Shown one piece after another: positions 48,552-59,345 of a stretch of DNA of 64,000 nucleotides. The position numbers were made by a program, and so were the translations under genes. Within the stretch, counting starts at the first letter, position 1; every line of letters starts with the position of its first letter. The notes below the pieces were generated by a model that had not been told where the DNA came from, made no database searches, and worked only from the letters and a program-made list of their open reading frames with translations. This DNA is from JAXDMU01 sp963762435 (GTDB lineage Bacteria; Pseudomonadota; Alphaproteobacteria; ATCC43930; CGMCC-115725): the NCBI GenBank assembly GCA_963762435.1, contig CAVXLN010000029.1, positions 443,791 through 507,790 of the forward strand, written 5' to 3'.

Positions 48552-50799
48552 CGGTCGGTGCTGCCGCCGGCTGCTCGGCCGGCAACCAGCAGGTGACGCG
48601 GGTGCCGTGGGCGAGGGCTGATTCAAGCTCGATCCGGCCGTTGTGCAGCTCGACGAAGGACTTCACCAGCGACAGGCCGAGGCCGGCGCCGACCTGACGG
48701 CTGCGCGAATCGCCGCGCTCGAACTTCTCGAAGACGCGGGCATGGTGCTCGGGCGCGATGCCGACGCCGGTATCGGCAACGATGAGGGCGATCTCATTGC
48801 CGACGCGCCGGGCTTCGAGCGTGATCGAGCCGCCGGCCGGCGTGAATTTGATCGCGTTCGAGACCAGGTTGAAGAGCGCTTGGCGCATCCGCCGCTCATC
48901 CAGCAGCACGCTGCCGATATCGGTCGGGCATTTGAAATCGAGCGTGATCTCGAGCCGGCGCGCGCGCTCGCGGCTCAGGCTCAGGATATTGGCGAGCAGC
49001 GTGTGGACATCGACAGGCGCCCGCTCCAGCACCAATTGCCCGGCCTCGATCTGGGCCAGGTCGAGGATGTCGTTGATGAGCGACAGGAGCCGCTGCGAGC
49101 TGTCGAGGATACCCTTGCTATATTCGACCTGGCGGTCATTGAGCTCGCCGAAATACTGGTTGGTCAGGATCTCGGCGAAGCCGATGATCGCGTTGAGCGG
49201 TGTGCGGAGCTCGTAGGAAACGTTGGCGATGAACTCGGTCTTGAGGGTGCTGGCGGTCTCGAGCGCCTCGTTCTTCTCGCGCAACGCCCGCTGCACGCGG
49301 ATCGAATCGGTCACGTCGAGATAGCTCAACAGCACATTGCCGTCGGGCAGCGGCACGACATTGACGTCGAGGACCGAACCGTCGCGCCGCTCGAGCCGGC
49401 CGGAATAGGGCGTATAGCTCGTCACCCGCTCGATCGCGGCGGCGCGCGCCGCTTCCCAGTCCCGGCCCTGATCATGGAGCGGGCGCGTCTTGTCGATCAC
49501 GGTCGCGATATGGGGGCGGGCAGCAAGGTCGGCGGCACTCAGCTCCCAGATGCTGCCATAGGCCGGGTTCCAGAGCTTCAGCCTGCCGTCGCTGCCGAAC
49601 ACCGCGATGCCTTCGAACAGATTGTCGAGCGTCTCGCGCTGGACATCGGCCAGTGTGTTGAGCGACCGCTCGAGCGCCAGCCGGTCGGTCACATCCTCAT
49701 AGCTGAAGGTGAGGCCGCCGAAGGGATGGCGGCTAACCCTGAGCCGGAGCGTCCGTTCGTCGGGGAGATGCATGAGCTCGTCGCGCGCTTCGCGGAGCTC
49801 GACGAAAAGCGCCAGCTGCTCGGTCTTGAAACGGCGGAAATCGGCGTGTTCCGGCAGCGCGCGCATCTCGCGCAGCTGGTCCAGCACCTCGGGCAGGCCG
49901 GGCTCGGTCGCGAGCCAATCCGAGTCGAGTCCCCACAGCCGATCGAATGCGCTGTTGTGGAACAGGAGCCGCGCATCCGGTCCCCAGATCGCGATCGCCG
50001 TGCTGAGCGTTTCCAGCACCTCGCGATGGCCGAGCGTCAGCCGCGCGAGTTCGGCACGGGCAAGTGCCAGATCGCTGCGATCGAGGGCGAATCCTACCGT
50101 GCCGCCCGAATCGAGCGGGATCTCGAAGATCTCGAAGGGTCGCTCCTCGCCCGCGACCGGCAACGCCTCCTCGACCCGGACCGGCACCTGGGTCGCGGCC
50201 GCGTCGGCCGCCATGGCGGCCGCATTGCGCTCGAGCCCGGGCAACTCGGTGAAGCGGCGATTGCCGCCGCGGATCGCCAGGCTGTCGTCGCGCCACCAGG
50301 CCGGCAGCGGCAGCCGATCGACCGCCTCGCGCAGCAGTGCCAAATCATGCGCTTGCGTCGTTTGGGTTCGTGCCGCCGACTCGCGCTTCGTGACATCGGC
50401 GAGCCAGACGAAGTCGACAGCGCCGCTGCCATCGACAGCGACCGAGCGATGGCCGGAGATCTCGACGAGCCGGCGGCCATCGGCGACGATCTGGGCGAAG
50501 CCATGGCCGGATTGGCGCAGGCGGGCGAGCGCATCGCCGATGAGGGCTGCCTGGCTCGGGGCAAGGCGCGCCGTCAAACTCGCAAGATCGAGCGGTGCCT
50601 GCGGATCGCCGTCGGCGCCGTCGAGCCGCCGAACCTCATCCGCAGCAACGCGATAGCAGGTGCCGGAAAGCGTGCCGAGCGCCGCGGCCAGCTCGATCAG
50701 CCGAGCCTGCCGGCGCCGCAGCGACGAAAGCTGCACGAGCAAAAATGCCGCCGCCGCAACCAGCGCTGCTGCCAGGACTGGAAATAGCGGAGCGATCAT
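48427..50799 (-). CDS. divL: DivL-like sensor pseudokinase with Tyr in place of the phospho-His
   Basis: 790 residues. A transmembrane helix lies at 5-25, with PAS-like sensor domains at about 150-245, 255-370 and 385-500. The dimerisation helix has FIANVSYELRTPLNAIIGF with Tyr529 where kinases have His (TAC codon at 49213-49215). The ATPase lobe is intact, with NLVSNAIKFT, DTGVGI and GAGLGL. DivL of Caulobacter has this same Tyr and controls CckA in cell-cycle signalling. The last 45 residues are a disordered tail overlapping the convergent gene. It follows ahcY on the same strand. Confidence 0.88.
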   Translation of the reverse strand: MIAPLFPVLAAALVAAAAFLLVQLSSLRRRQARLIELAAALGTLSGTCYRVAADEVRRLDGADGDPQAPLDLASLTARLAPSQAALIGDALARLRQSGHGFAQIVADGRRLVEISGHRSVAVDGSGAVDFVWLADVTKRESAARTQTTQAHDLALLREAVDRLPLPAWWRDDSLAIRGGNRRFTELPGLERNAAAMAADAAATQVPVRVEEALPVAGEERPFEIFEIPLDSGGTVGFALDRSDLALARAELARLTLGHREVLETLSTAIAIWGPDARLLFHNSAFDRLWGLDSDWLATEPGLPEVLDQLREMRALPEHADFRRFKTEQLALFVELREARDELMHLPDERTLRLRVSRHPFGGLTFSYEDVTDRLALERSLNTLADVQRETLDNLFEGIAVFGSDGRLKLWNPAYGSIWELSAADLAARPHIATVIDKTRPLHDQGRDWEAARAAAIERVTSYTPYSGRLERRDGSVLDVNVVPLPDGNVLLSYLDVTDSIRVQRALREKNEALETASTLKTEFIANVSYELRTPLNAIIGFAEILTNQYFGELNDRQVEYSKGILDSSQRLLSLINDILDLAQIEAGQLVLERAPVDVHTLLANILSLSRERARRLEITLDFKCPTDIGSVLLDERRMRQALFNLVSNAIKFTPAGGSITLEARRVGNEIALIVADTGVGIAPEHHARVFEKFERGDSRSRQVGAGLGLSLVKSFVELHNGRIELESALAHGTRVTCWLPAEQPAAAPTVKPAARPSRSNTRNAAPRRGARSGESRAQPAPLQQSPSEST

Positions 50800-51011
50800 C
50801 GGCTTACAACCGGCCGAAACGACCGGCGCCGAGAATTGGAGGTAAGTTGCAAGGCCGATCGAGACGACATTTCCCGCGATCGTACGGGCAATGACGCCGT
50901 ATCACAAGCGACTGCGACGGAATTCGCGCAAGAACCGCTGAGCAGCGACACGCAGAGCGTGCCGCCGCCATTAATATTTGACCGTCGGAGCCGGTTCCGG
51001 CACGCGGTTTG

Positions 51012-52307
51012 TCAATAGCGGTAATGGTCCGCCTTGTACGGGCCGGCCGCTTCGAGGCCGAGATATTCGGCCTGCTTGGACGAGAGCGTGGTCAGCTTGG
51101 CGCCGAGCTTGGCGAGATGGAGGGCGGCCACCTTCTCGTCGAGATGCTTCGGCAGCACATAGACCTTGTTCTCGTACTTGCCCTCAGTGGTGTAGAGCTC
51201 GATCTGCGCCAGTACCTGGTTGGTGAAAGAGGCGCTCATGACGAAGCTCGGATGGCCGGTGCCGCAGCCGAGATTGACGAGCCGGCCTTTGGCCAGCACG
51301 ATGAGGCGCTTGCCGTCCGGGAAAATGACCTCGTCGACCTGCGGCTTGACCTCGTCCCAGACATAGTTCTGCAGCGAAGCCACCTGAATCTCGCTGTCGA
51401 AATGGCCGATATTGCAGACGATGGCGCGGTCCTTCATCTGCCGCATATGGTCGAGCGTGATGACATCGACATTGCCGGTGGCCGTCACGAAGATGTCGGC
51501 GATCGGGGCCGCCTCCTCCATCGTGACAACCTGATAGCCTTCCATCGCGGCCTGCAGCGCGCAGATCGGATCGATCTCGGTGACCATGACGCGGGCACCC
51601 TGGCTGCGGAGCGAGGCGGCCGAGCCCTTGCCGACATCGCCGAAGCCCGCGACGCAGGCGATCTTGCCGGCCATCATCACGTCGGTGGCGCGCTTGATGC
51701 CGTCGACCAGGCTCTCGCGGCAGCCATAGAGATTGTCGAACTTCGACTTGGTGACGCTGTCATTGACGTTGATCGCCGGCACCTTGAGCTTGCCGGCCTT
51801 CATCATCTCGTAGAGCCGGTGCACGCCGGTCGTGGTCTCTTCCGAGATGCCACGCACATTCTTCAGAAGCTCGGGATACTTGTTGTGGAGCAGGATCGTG
51901 GCGTCGCCGCCATCATCCAGCACCATGTTGGGCGTCCAGCCATCGGGGCCGCGCAGCGTCTGCTCGATGCACCACTCATATTCCTCCTCGGTCTCGCCCT
52001 TCCAGGCGAAGACCGGGATGCCGGATGCTGCAATCGCGGAAGCAGCGTGATCCTGGGTCGAGAAGATGTTGCAGGAGGACCAGCGCACGGTGGCGCCCAG
52101 CGCCACCAGCGTCTCGATCAGCACGGCGGTCTGAATGGTCATGTGCAGGCAGCCGACGATGCGCGCACCGGTCAGCGGCTTGTCCTTGCCGAACTCGGCC
52201 CGGAGCGCCATCAGGCCCGGCATCTCGGTCTCGGCAATAGCGATTTCCTTGCGGCCCCAACCCGCAAGGGTGATGTCGGCGACCTTGTAATCCTGTCCCT
52301 CGGCCAT
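51012..52307 (-). CDS. ahcY: Adenosylhomocysteinase
   Basis: 431 residues. Substrate-binding segments are GCLHMTIQTAVLIETLVALG and SSCNIFSTQDHAASAIA, and the NAD site is VAGFGDVGKGSAASLRSQG. The C-terminal KADHYRY is universal. The enzyme splits S-adenosylhomocysteine to homocysteine and adenosine and so relieves product inhibition of methylation. It has the full family length. GGAGCG precedes the ATG, and a perfect inverted repeat lies just upstream. Confidence 0.98.
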   Translation of the reverse strand: MAEGQDYKVADITLAGWGRKEIAIAETEMPGLMALRAEFGKDKPLTGARIVGCLHMTIQTAVLIETLVALGATVRWSSCNIFSTQDHAASAIAASGIPVFAWKGETEEEYEWCIEQTLRGPDGWTPNMVLDDGGDATILLHNKYPELLKNVRGISEETTTGVHRLYEMMKAGKLKVPAINVNDSVTKSKFDNLYGCRESLVDGIKRATDVMMAGKIACVAGFGDVGKGSAASLRSQGARVMVTEIDPICALQAAMEGYQVVTMEEAAPIADIFVTATGNVDVITLDHMRQMKDRAIVCNIGHFDSEIQVASLQNYVWDEVKPQVDEVIFPDGKRLIVLAKGRLVNLGCGTGHPSFVMSASFTNQVLAQIELYTTEGKYENKVYVLPKHLDEKVAALHLAKLGAKLTTLSSKQAEYLGLEAAGPYKADHYRY

Positions 52308-52323
52308 AGTGCGCTCCAGATAT

Positions 52324-52351
52324 AACGATATAAAGCTGTCTTTATATCGTT
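52324..52351. promoter_or_regulatory. Inverted repeat upstream of ahcY, likely SahR-type operator
   Basis: AACGATATAAAG and CTTTATATCGTT form a perfect 12-base inverted repeat around a four-base centre, 17-44 bases before the ahcY ATG. It stands out as AT-rich in GC-rich DNA. SahR-type ArsR regulators of the methionine cycle bind AT-rich palindromes with AAAG/CTTT cores upstream of ahcY in proteobacteria. A hairpin in the mRNA leader is the alternative reading. Confidence 0.6.
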
Positions 52352-52400
52352 GGCGAAGCCCGCGCAACGCGTTTCTAAGACGGACAGAAAAATCGGCGGA

Positions 52401-54110
52401 TCAGGCGGCGTGCGGGATCAGGAGTTCCGTGAGATCGAGGGTGTGGTCGTGGAGTGCCTCGAGCGATCGGCGATGGCCGATGCTGACGATCCCGGCATTG
52501 GGGAGCTCTCTTGCGATCATCGAATAGAGTGCCGTCTCCTGCGCTTCCTCGAGCGCCGAGGTCGCCTCGTCGAGGAACAGCCAATCCGGCTTGGCCAGGA
52601 GGGCGCGGGCGAATGCCAGGCGCTGCTGCTCACCGGGTGACAGGATCTGGCCCCAATGTGCTTGTTCGTCGAGCCTGCGGCCGAGGGGGGCGAGCCCGGC
52701 TGCGGCGAGGGCGTTGCGAGCGTCGGAATCGCGTGCCCAATCCGGCGCACGCGGAAACCAGACGGCCTCGCGCAAGGAGCCGATCGGCATATAGGGGCGC
52801 TGCGGCAGGAACAGGGGCGTGGTTTCCGGCGGCACCTCGATCCGTCCTTCGGCAAAGGGCCAAAGGCCGGCGATGGCCCGGAAGAGGGTGCTCTTGCCAG
52901 TGCCGGACGGCCCTTTGATCAGCAGCCTCTCGCCGCGGCCGAGGCGCAGCGAGATCGGGCCGAGGAGCGGCCTGCCGTCAGGAAGGGTCAGCCGAAGCTG
53001 ATCGAGAATGATCGCATCGCTCCTGCCGGCCGGCGGTGTCACGAGCCGGGCGGGTGCTGCGGCTGTCTGGCGGTCGAGCTCGTCCGAGAAATCGCTTAGG
53101 CGGTCGAGATTGGCGCGCCAGTTGGCGAAGCTCGTGTAATTGTCCATGAACCAGGACAGCGCGGTGTTCACCTGGCCGAAGGCACCGGCGATCTGCATCA
53201 GCGCGCCCAGCTCGATGGCGCCGGAGAAGTAGCGTGGTGCGCCGACCACGAGCGGGAAGAAGGCGGCGAGCTGCCCGACCATGACATCGAAGGTGAGGTA
53301 GCCGGTGTTCCACCGGATCAGCTGCAGGAAGTTCTGATAAAGCGCCGCGAAACGCGCGCGCAGCGAGCGCTGCTCCTCGGCCTCGCCGCGATAGAGTGCG
53401 ATCTGCTCGGCTTCCTCGCGCAGGCGGACGAGGCCGAAGCGGAAATCGGCTTCGACGCCCTGCTGCCGATTGCCGAGCCGGATCAGCGGCCGGCCGATCA
53501 CATGCGCCAGCACCGAGCCGATGCCGGCATAGAGGATCGCCGCCCACAGCATATAGCCCGGGATGGTGACGCTGATGCCCGCGACCGGGATAGAGATGCT
53601 GCCCGAGAGGTGCCACAGGATCACGGCGAATGTCGCGAGCGAGACGAGCGAGCTCAGCAACCCGAGCCCGAGACTCAGGCTTTGCGAGATGAAGGTTCGG
53701 ATATCCTCGGCGATGCGCTGGTCGGGATTGTCGACCCGGCCCGAGAACCGCATCCGATAGAAGGCCTTGCCCGCGAGCCAGCGCGAGAGGAGCCGGTCGG
53801 TCAGCCAGCGGCGCCAGCGCAGCTGCAGCGTCTGATCGAGGAAGTAGCGTAGAAGCGCCACCGCGACATAGAGCAGGATCAGCAGAAGAATCGTGCCGAG
53901 CGCCTGATAGAAGCCCGATTCGCGCCGTTCCTGCAGCGCGTTGAACAGGGTCCCGTTCGCCCGGTTCAACAGCACGTTTACATAGACGATGCCGAAATTG
54001 AGGCCGACGCAGGCGATAAGGAGCGCCCGGGCGGACCAGCGCTCCTCGCCCTGCCAATAGGCCTTGGCGAGAGGCCAGAATTTCCGCCCGAGCGTTCTGA
54101 GCCTGAGCAT
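52401..54110 (-). CDS. ABC exporter-like ATPase/permease, SbmA/YddA type
   Basis: 569 residues. The first 300 hold six transmembrane helices with ANGTLFNALQERRESGFYQA and NPDQRIAEDIRTF, typical of the SbmA/BacA/YddA (ABCD-like) branch. The ATPase has IKGPSGTGKST, signature LSPGEQQRLAFARALL and Walker B WLFLDEATSALE. Relatives move peptides or lipids. It is encoded upstream of ahcY on the same strand, with a 93-base gap that carries the ahcY operator. Confidence 0.92.
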   Translation of the reverse strand: MLRLRTLGRKFWPLAKAYWQGEERWSARALLIACVGLNFGIVYVNVLLNRANGTLFNALQERRESGFYQALGTILLLILLYVAVALLRYFLDQTLQLRWRRWLTDRLLSRWLAGKAFYRMRFSGRVDNPDQRIAEDIRTFISQSLSLGLGLLSSLVSLATFAVILWHLSGSISIPVAGISVTIPGYMLWAAILYAGIGSVLAHVIGRPLIRLGNRQQGVEADFRFGLVRLREEAEQIALYRGEAEEQRSLRARFAALYQNFLQLIRWNTGYLTFDVMVGQLAAFFPLVVGAPRYFSGAIELGALMQIAGAFGQVNTALSWFMDNYTSFANWRANLDRLSDFSDELDRQTAAAPARLVTPPAGRSDAIILDQLRLTLPDGRPLLGPISLRLGRGERLLIKGPSGTGKSTLFRAIAGLWPFAEGRIEVPPETTPLFLPQRPYMPIGSLREAVWFPRAPDWARDSDARNALAAAGLAPLGRRLDEQAHWGQILSPGEQQRLAFARALLAKPDWLFLDEATSALEEAQETALYSMIARELPNAGIVSIGHRRSLEALHDHTLDLTELLIPHAA

Positions 54111-54143
54111 GGCTTAAAGTCTCGTCAGGCTCGCTTGCCCCGA

Positions 54144-54494
54144 TCAGGCGTTGGGCTTGGCGGCCGGCTCGATCTGGCCGGCGGGCGTCACCATCAGCGC
54201 CTGAAAGTCGCCAGTGCTCTTCTTGGCATCGGCCATGACATTCGTGCCGCTCGAATGGACGTTCTTCATCGAGACATAGCCCGCGGCTTCGAGATCATTG
54301 AGTGCGGCTGTTTCCCGATCCGCCTTGGCGTCGCGTGCTTCGCGCTTGGCCGCAGTGGGGTTCGGCTTCATCAGCTGGCTGTGAGTGGCCGCGGCTGGAG
54401 CCGGAGTCGGGCTCTGAGCCGGGACCGCAGCGAAGGCAGCACTTGAGGCGCCCATCAGGATGGCAGTCGTCACGAGAGCGAATTTGCGCAGCAT
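54144..54494 (-). CDS. Small exported protein of unknown function
   Basis: 116 residues with a signal peptide (ALVTTAILMGASSAAFAAVP), a Pro/Ala linker, a charged helix (KREARDAKADRETAALNDLE), then AAGYVSMKNVHSSG and a short beta segment (FQALMVTPAGQ). The C-terminal half has the size and rhythm of a single PepSY-like unit, but I cannot confirm this. An AAAGGAGAG site precedes the ATG. It is the only gene between the ABC transporter and the divergent gapR. Confidence 0.6.
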   Translation of the reverse strand: MLRKFALVTTAILMGASSAAFAAVPAQSPTPAPAAATHSQLMKPNPTAAKREARDAKADRETAALNDLEAAGYVSMKNVHSSGTNVMADAKKSTGDFQALMVTPAGQIEPAAKPNA

Positions 54495-54738
54495 GAGTCT
54501 CTCCTTTCATGGTTTCGAGAGAATCGGGTGAGAGAACCGGGCGATCCCGGCCTCGTCCGGTAGCTGGGAAGCGAAAACGGCGAGAAATCGGCGGCCGGGT
54601 TAAATCTCTTTCATAGCGCTGCGGCGGAATGTCAGCCGTTGCGGCTGTAGGGGCGGCCGGCTCGAAAATTGCCCCGTTGCCGACGGCAGCCACCGCCTTT
54701 ATGGTCCGCGCTCTTCGAGATGAGGGAGATGACGAAGC

Positions 54739-55047
54739 ATGGCCGAGATCCACAAGATCGGCGAAGCGGGCGGCCGTCCGGAGCCGCGCCCGGCAGATGT
54801 CGGCGGGATCGCCGCCGATCAGCTGCGCTCGATCGTCGAGCGCATCGAGCGACTCGAGGAAGAGAAGAAGGCGCTCGCCGAGGACATCAAGGATGTCTAT
54901 GCCGAGGCCAAGGGCAACGGCTTCGACACCAAGATCATCCGCAAGATCATCAGCCGGCGGAAACGCGACCAGGCCGAGCTCGACGAGGAAGACACGATGC
55001 TGGAGGTCTATCTGCGGGCACTCGGGATGCTGCCGGCCGAGGGCTGA
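54739..55047 (+). CDS. gapR: GapR-family nucleoid-associated protein (DUF2312)
   Basis: 102 residues. The core helices ADQLRSIVERIERLEEEKKA and AEAKGNGFDTKIIRKIISRR are the DUF2312 signature. GapR encloses overtwisted, AT-rich DNA and assists topoisomerases during replication; it is a conserved alphaproteobacterial protein. The first 23 residues are variable. The ribosome site is weak. A short hairpin follows the gene. Confidence 0.95.
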   Translation: MAEIHKIGEAGGRPEPRPADVGGIAADQLRSIVERIERLEEEKKALAEDIKDVYAEAKGNGFDTKIIRKIISRRKRDQAELDEEDTMLEVYLRALGMLPAEG

Positions 55048-55065
55048 GCCCTGGGGGCCCGGATC

Positions 55066-55082
55066 AGGGCTGTTTCAGCCCT
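55066..55082 (+). terminator. Hairpin after gapR
   Basis: AGGGCTG, three T, CAGCCCT: a perfect seven-base stem with a three-base loop, 19 bases after the gapR stop and about 100 bases before livH. There is no T-run, so a weak terminator is likely. Confidence 0.5.
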
Positions 55083-55181
55083 AAATCCCATGCCGACAAG
55101 TGACTTGCTCGGGCGGCGAGCGGCCGTTAGGCTGGCTTGCCGCCTTTGTCACGGTGACAAACTGGAGCGTCCCCGGCATCC

Positions 55182-56098
<917 letters not shown>

Positions 56099-56099
<1 letters not shown>

Positions 56100-57391
56100 T
56101 GGCGGCCGCGGCCGAGACAGTCGAGGTCGGCGCGCTGCGCCGTCTGGATGTGCGCGAAATTCTCCTCGACGGCCTGGCCGCCGCGATTATCGCGGGCCTG
56201 CTTGCCTTGCCGATCATCGGCCTGCAGACGGTCGGTGCCAGCGGTGCGATCGTCATCAACAAGCGCTTCGATGAGGTCGCGCTGGCGATGGCGGCCGTCT
56301 TCCTCGTGCGGGTTGGTTTCCGAACGCTGCGCGCGCTCGGCGCGGGACAAGGGATCGCCAAGGCCCTGGAGCCGGTCGGCGCGGCACTGGCCCGCTCCAG
56401 CCAGTACATTGCCTACGCGGCATTGGCCGCCGCGGTCGTGATGCCGTTCGTCACCAACAATTACTATGTCGATCAAGGCATCAACGTGCTGATCTACGTG
56501 ATGCTCGGCTGGGGCCTCAATATCGTGGTCGGCCTGGCCGGGCTGCTCGATTTGGGATATGTCGCCTTCTATGCCGTCGGCGCCTATACGGTGGGGCTGC
56601 TCTCGACCAATTTCGGCTTCGGCTTCTGGGCCTGTCTGCCGCTGGCCGGCCTGTTCGCGGCCGCGTTCGGCGTGACGCTGGGCTTTCCCGTGCTGCGCTT
56701 GCGCGGGGACTATCTCGCGATCGTGACGCTGGGCTTCGGCGAGATCATCCGCGTCGTGCTCTTGAACTGGGCCTCCGTGACGCAAGGACCGAACGGCATC
56801 GGCGGCATTCCGCGCCCGAGCTTCTTCGGCCTTGAATTCGCGCGCGCGTCGGCGACCGGCGGGACTACTTTCGCCGATTTCTTCGGTCTCGACTATTCGC
56901 CGCTGCAGCGCCAGATCTTCCTCTATTTCGTGATCATGGCGCTGGCGCTCATGACCAATCTCTTCACGCTGCGCATGCGCCGGCTGCCCGTCGGCCGGGC
57001 GTGGGAGGCGCTGCGCGAGGACGAGATCGCCTGCCGGGCGCTCGGCATCAACGCCACCAATGTCAAGCTGTCGGCCTTCGGCATCGGCGCCATGTTCGCG
57101 GGCTTCGCCGGATCCTTCTTCGCCACGCGCCAGGGCTTCATCAGCCCGGAAAGCTTCAATTTCACGGAATCGGCGACGATCCTGGCCATCGTGGTGCTGG
57201 GCGGCATGGGCAGCCAGATGGGCGTCGTGCTCGCGGCCTTGGTCCTGGTCGTGCTGCCGGAATTCTTCCGCGAATTCGCCCAATACCGGATGCTCTTCTT
57301 CGGCGCTGCCATGGTCGCCATCATGGTGTTCCGGCCGCGCGGCCTGCTCGCCCATCGCCGGCCTTCGATCTTCCTCGGTCCGCGCGCATGA
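56099..57391 (+). CDS. livM: Branched-chain amino acid ABC transporter permease LivM
   Basis: 430 residues. An N-terminal extension of about 100 residues with two hydrophobic segments precedes the conserved permease core: YVMLGWGLNIVVGLAGLLDL, YVAFYAVGAYTVGLL and GDYLAIVTLGFGEIIRVVLL. VVLGGMGSQMGVVLAALVL ends it. The extension is usual for LivM proteins. It ends overlapping livG by four bases. Confidence 0.95.
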
Positions 57392-58226
57392 CGGCGCCGC
57401 TTCTCACCGTCGAGCACCTGACGATGCGCTTCGGCGGCCTCGTCGCGATCGACGATGTCGGTTTCACGGCCAATGCCGGGGAGATCACCGCGATCATCGG
57501 TCCGAACGGAGCCGGCAAGACCACGGTCTTCAACTGCCTGACCGGCTTTTACAAGCCAAGCGTCGGGCGGCTGACGGTGCGCGGGCCCAAGGGCGAGCAT
57601 CTGCTCGAGCAGATGGAGGGGTTCCGCATCGCCCGCGAGGCCGGTGTGGCGCGCACCTTCCAGAATATCCGGCTTTTCGCCGGCATGACCGTGCTCGAGA
57701 ATCTGCTGGTGGCGCAACATAACTACCTGATGGCGGCGTCCTTCTTCTCCCTCGCCGGCCTCTTGGGACTCGGGCGCTATCGCCGGGCCGAGGCCGAGGC
57801 GGTCGAACTTGCCCGGGCCTGGCTCGACCGGCTGGAGCTCACCGACGAGGCCGATGATCCGGCCGGCAGCCTGCCTTATGGCGACCAGCGCCGGCTCGAG
57901 ATCGGGCGGGCCATGTGCACGGGCCCGAACCTCCTTTGCCTCGACGAGCCGGCGGCCGGGCTCAATCCGCGCGAATCGGCTGAGCTCAACGAGCTCCTGC
58001 TGCGCATCCGGGAAGAGCAGGGCATCGGCATCCTGCTGATCGAGCATGATATGAGCGTGGTCATGAAGATCTCGGACCACATCGTGGTGCTCGATTACGG
58101 CCGCAAGATCGCCGATGCCGAGCCGGAAGCGATCCGCAACGATCCCGCCGTGATCAAAGCCTATCTGGGCGAGCCGGACGAGGAAGAGCTGCCGCCCGAA
58201 GTGGCCTCCGATATCGGGCTCAGCGC

Positions 58227-58230
<4 letters not shown>
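57388..58230 (+). CDS. livG: Branched-chain amino acid ABC transporter ATPase LivG
   Basis: 280 residues. It has Walker A GPNGAGKTTVF, the LivG-typical ARTFQNIRLFAGMTVLENLL, the signature LPYGDQRRLEIGRAM and Walker B LLCLDEPAAGLNP. LivG and LivF form the ATPase pair. The C-terminus has an acidic extension (EPDEEELPPE). The chosen ATG overlaps the livM stop; livF begins inside its stop codon. Confidence 0.96.
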
Positions 58231-58948
<718 letters not shown>

Positions 58949-58949
<1 letters not shown>

Positions 58950-59296
58950 TGACGCCGGATGGCATCTTCGGCACCACGCTGCCGGTGCTGATCGGGCTCA
59001 CCATCATCATCTTCGGCGGCGCCGCCTGGATGACGGGCCAGGCACTGGGGGCGACCTGGCGGCCGCTCTGGCATCTCGTCCCTTATTCTCTGCTGTTGGC
59101 GCTCGGCGACCGTTTCTTCGATTGGGCGCTGTTTCAGGGCGGGTTGCTATCGCCGGGCGGCTATCTTCTCGGTATGGTGATCATCTTCGCCTTCGGTGCC
59201 GCCTCATACCGTGTGACGCGGGCGCGCCGGATGGTGATGCAATATCCCTGGCTCTATGAGCGTGCCGGTCCGTTCGGCTGGCGGTCGCGAAGCTAG
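58949..59296 (+). CDS. DUF6867 membrane protein of the liv operon
   Basis: 115 residues with three hydrophobic helices (VLIGLTIIIFGGAAWMTGQA, a segment from LVPYSLLLALGDRFFDW, and LLGMVIIFAFGAASYRV) and a cationic end, MVMQYPWLYERAGPFGW. The ending and size match a family seen beside liv genes in alphaproteobacteria. It has no known function. It overlaps livF by one base and precedes livK, so it is part of the transporter operon. Confidence 0.8.
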
Positions 59297-59345
59297 GCGA
59301 GGTCGAGAGGGAAGATCTGCGGGGGCAATTTCGGGAGGGACAAAG

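Noticed and set aside
48643..50787. Plus-strand open frame of 714 codons opposite the DivL-like kinase
   Set aside because: Antisense shadow; no recognisable motif, while the opposite strand has complete kinase motifs.
52308..52400. S-adenosylhomocysteine riboswitch before ahcY
   Set aside because: The leader is short and holds one simple palindrome; I see no pseudoknot-type consensus.
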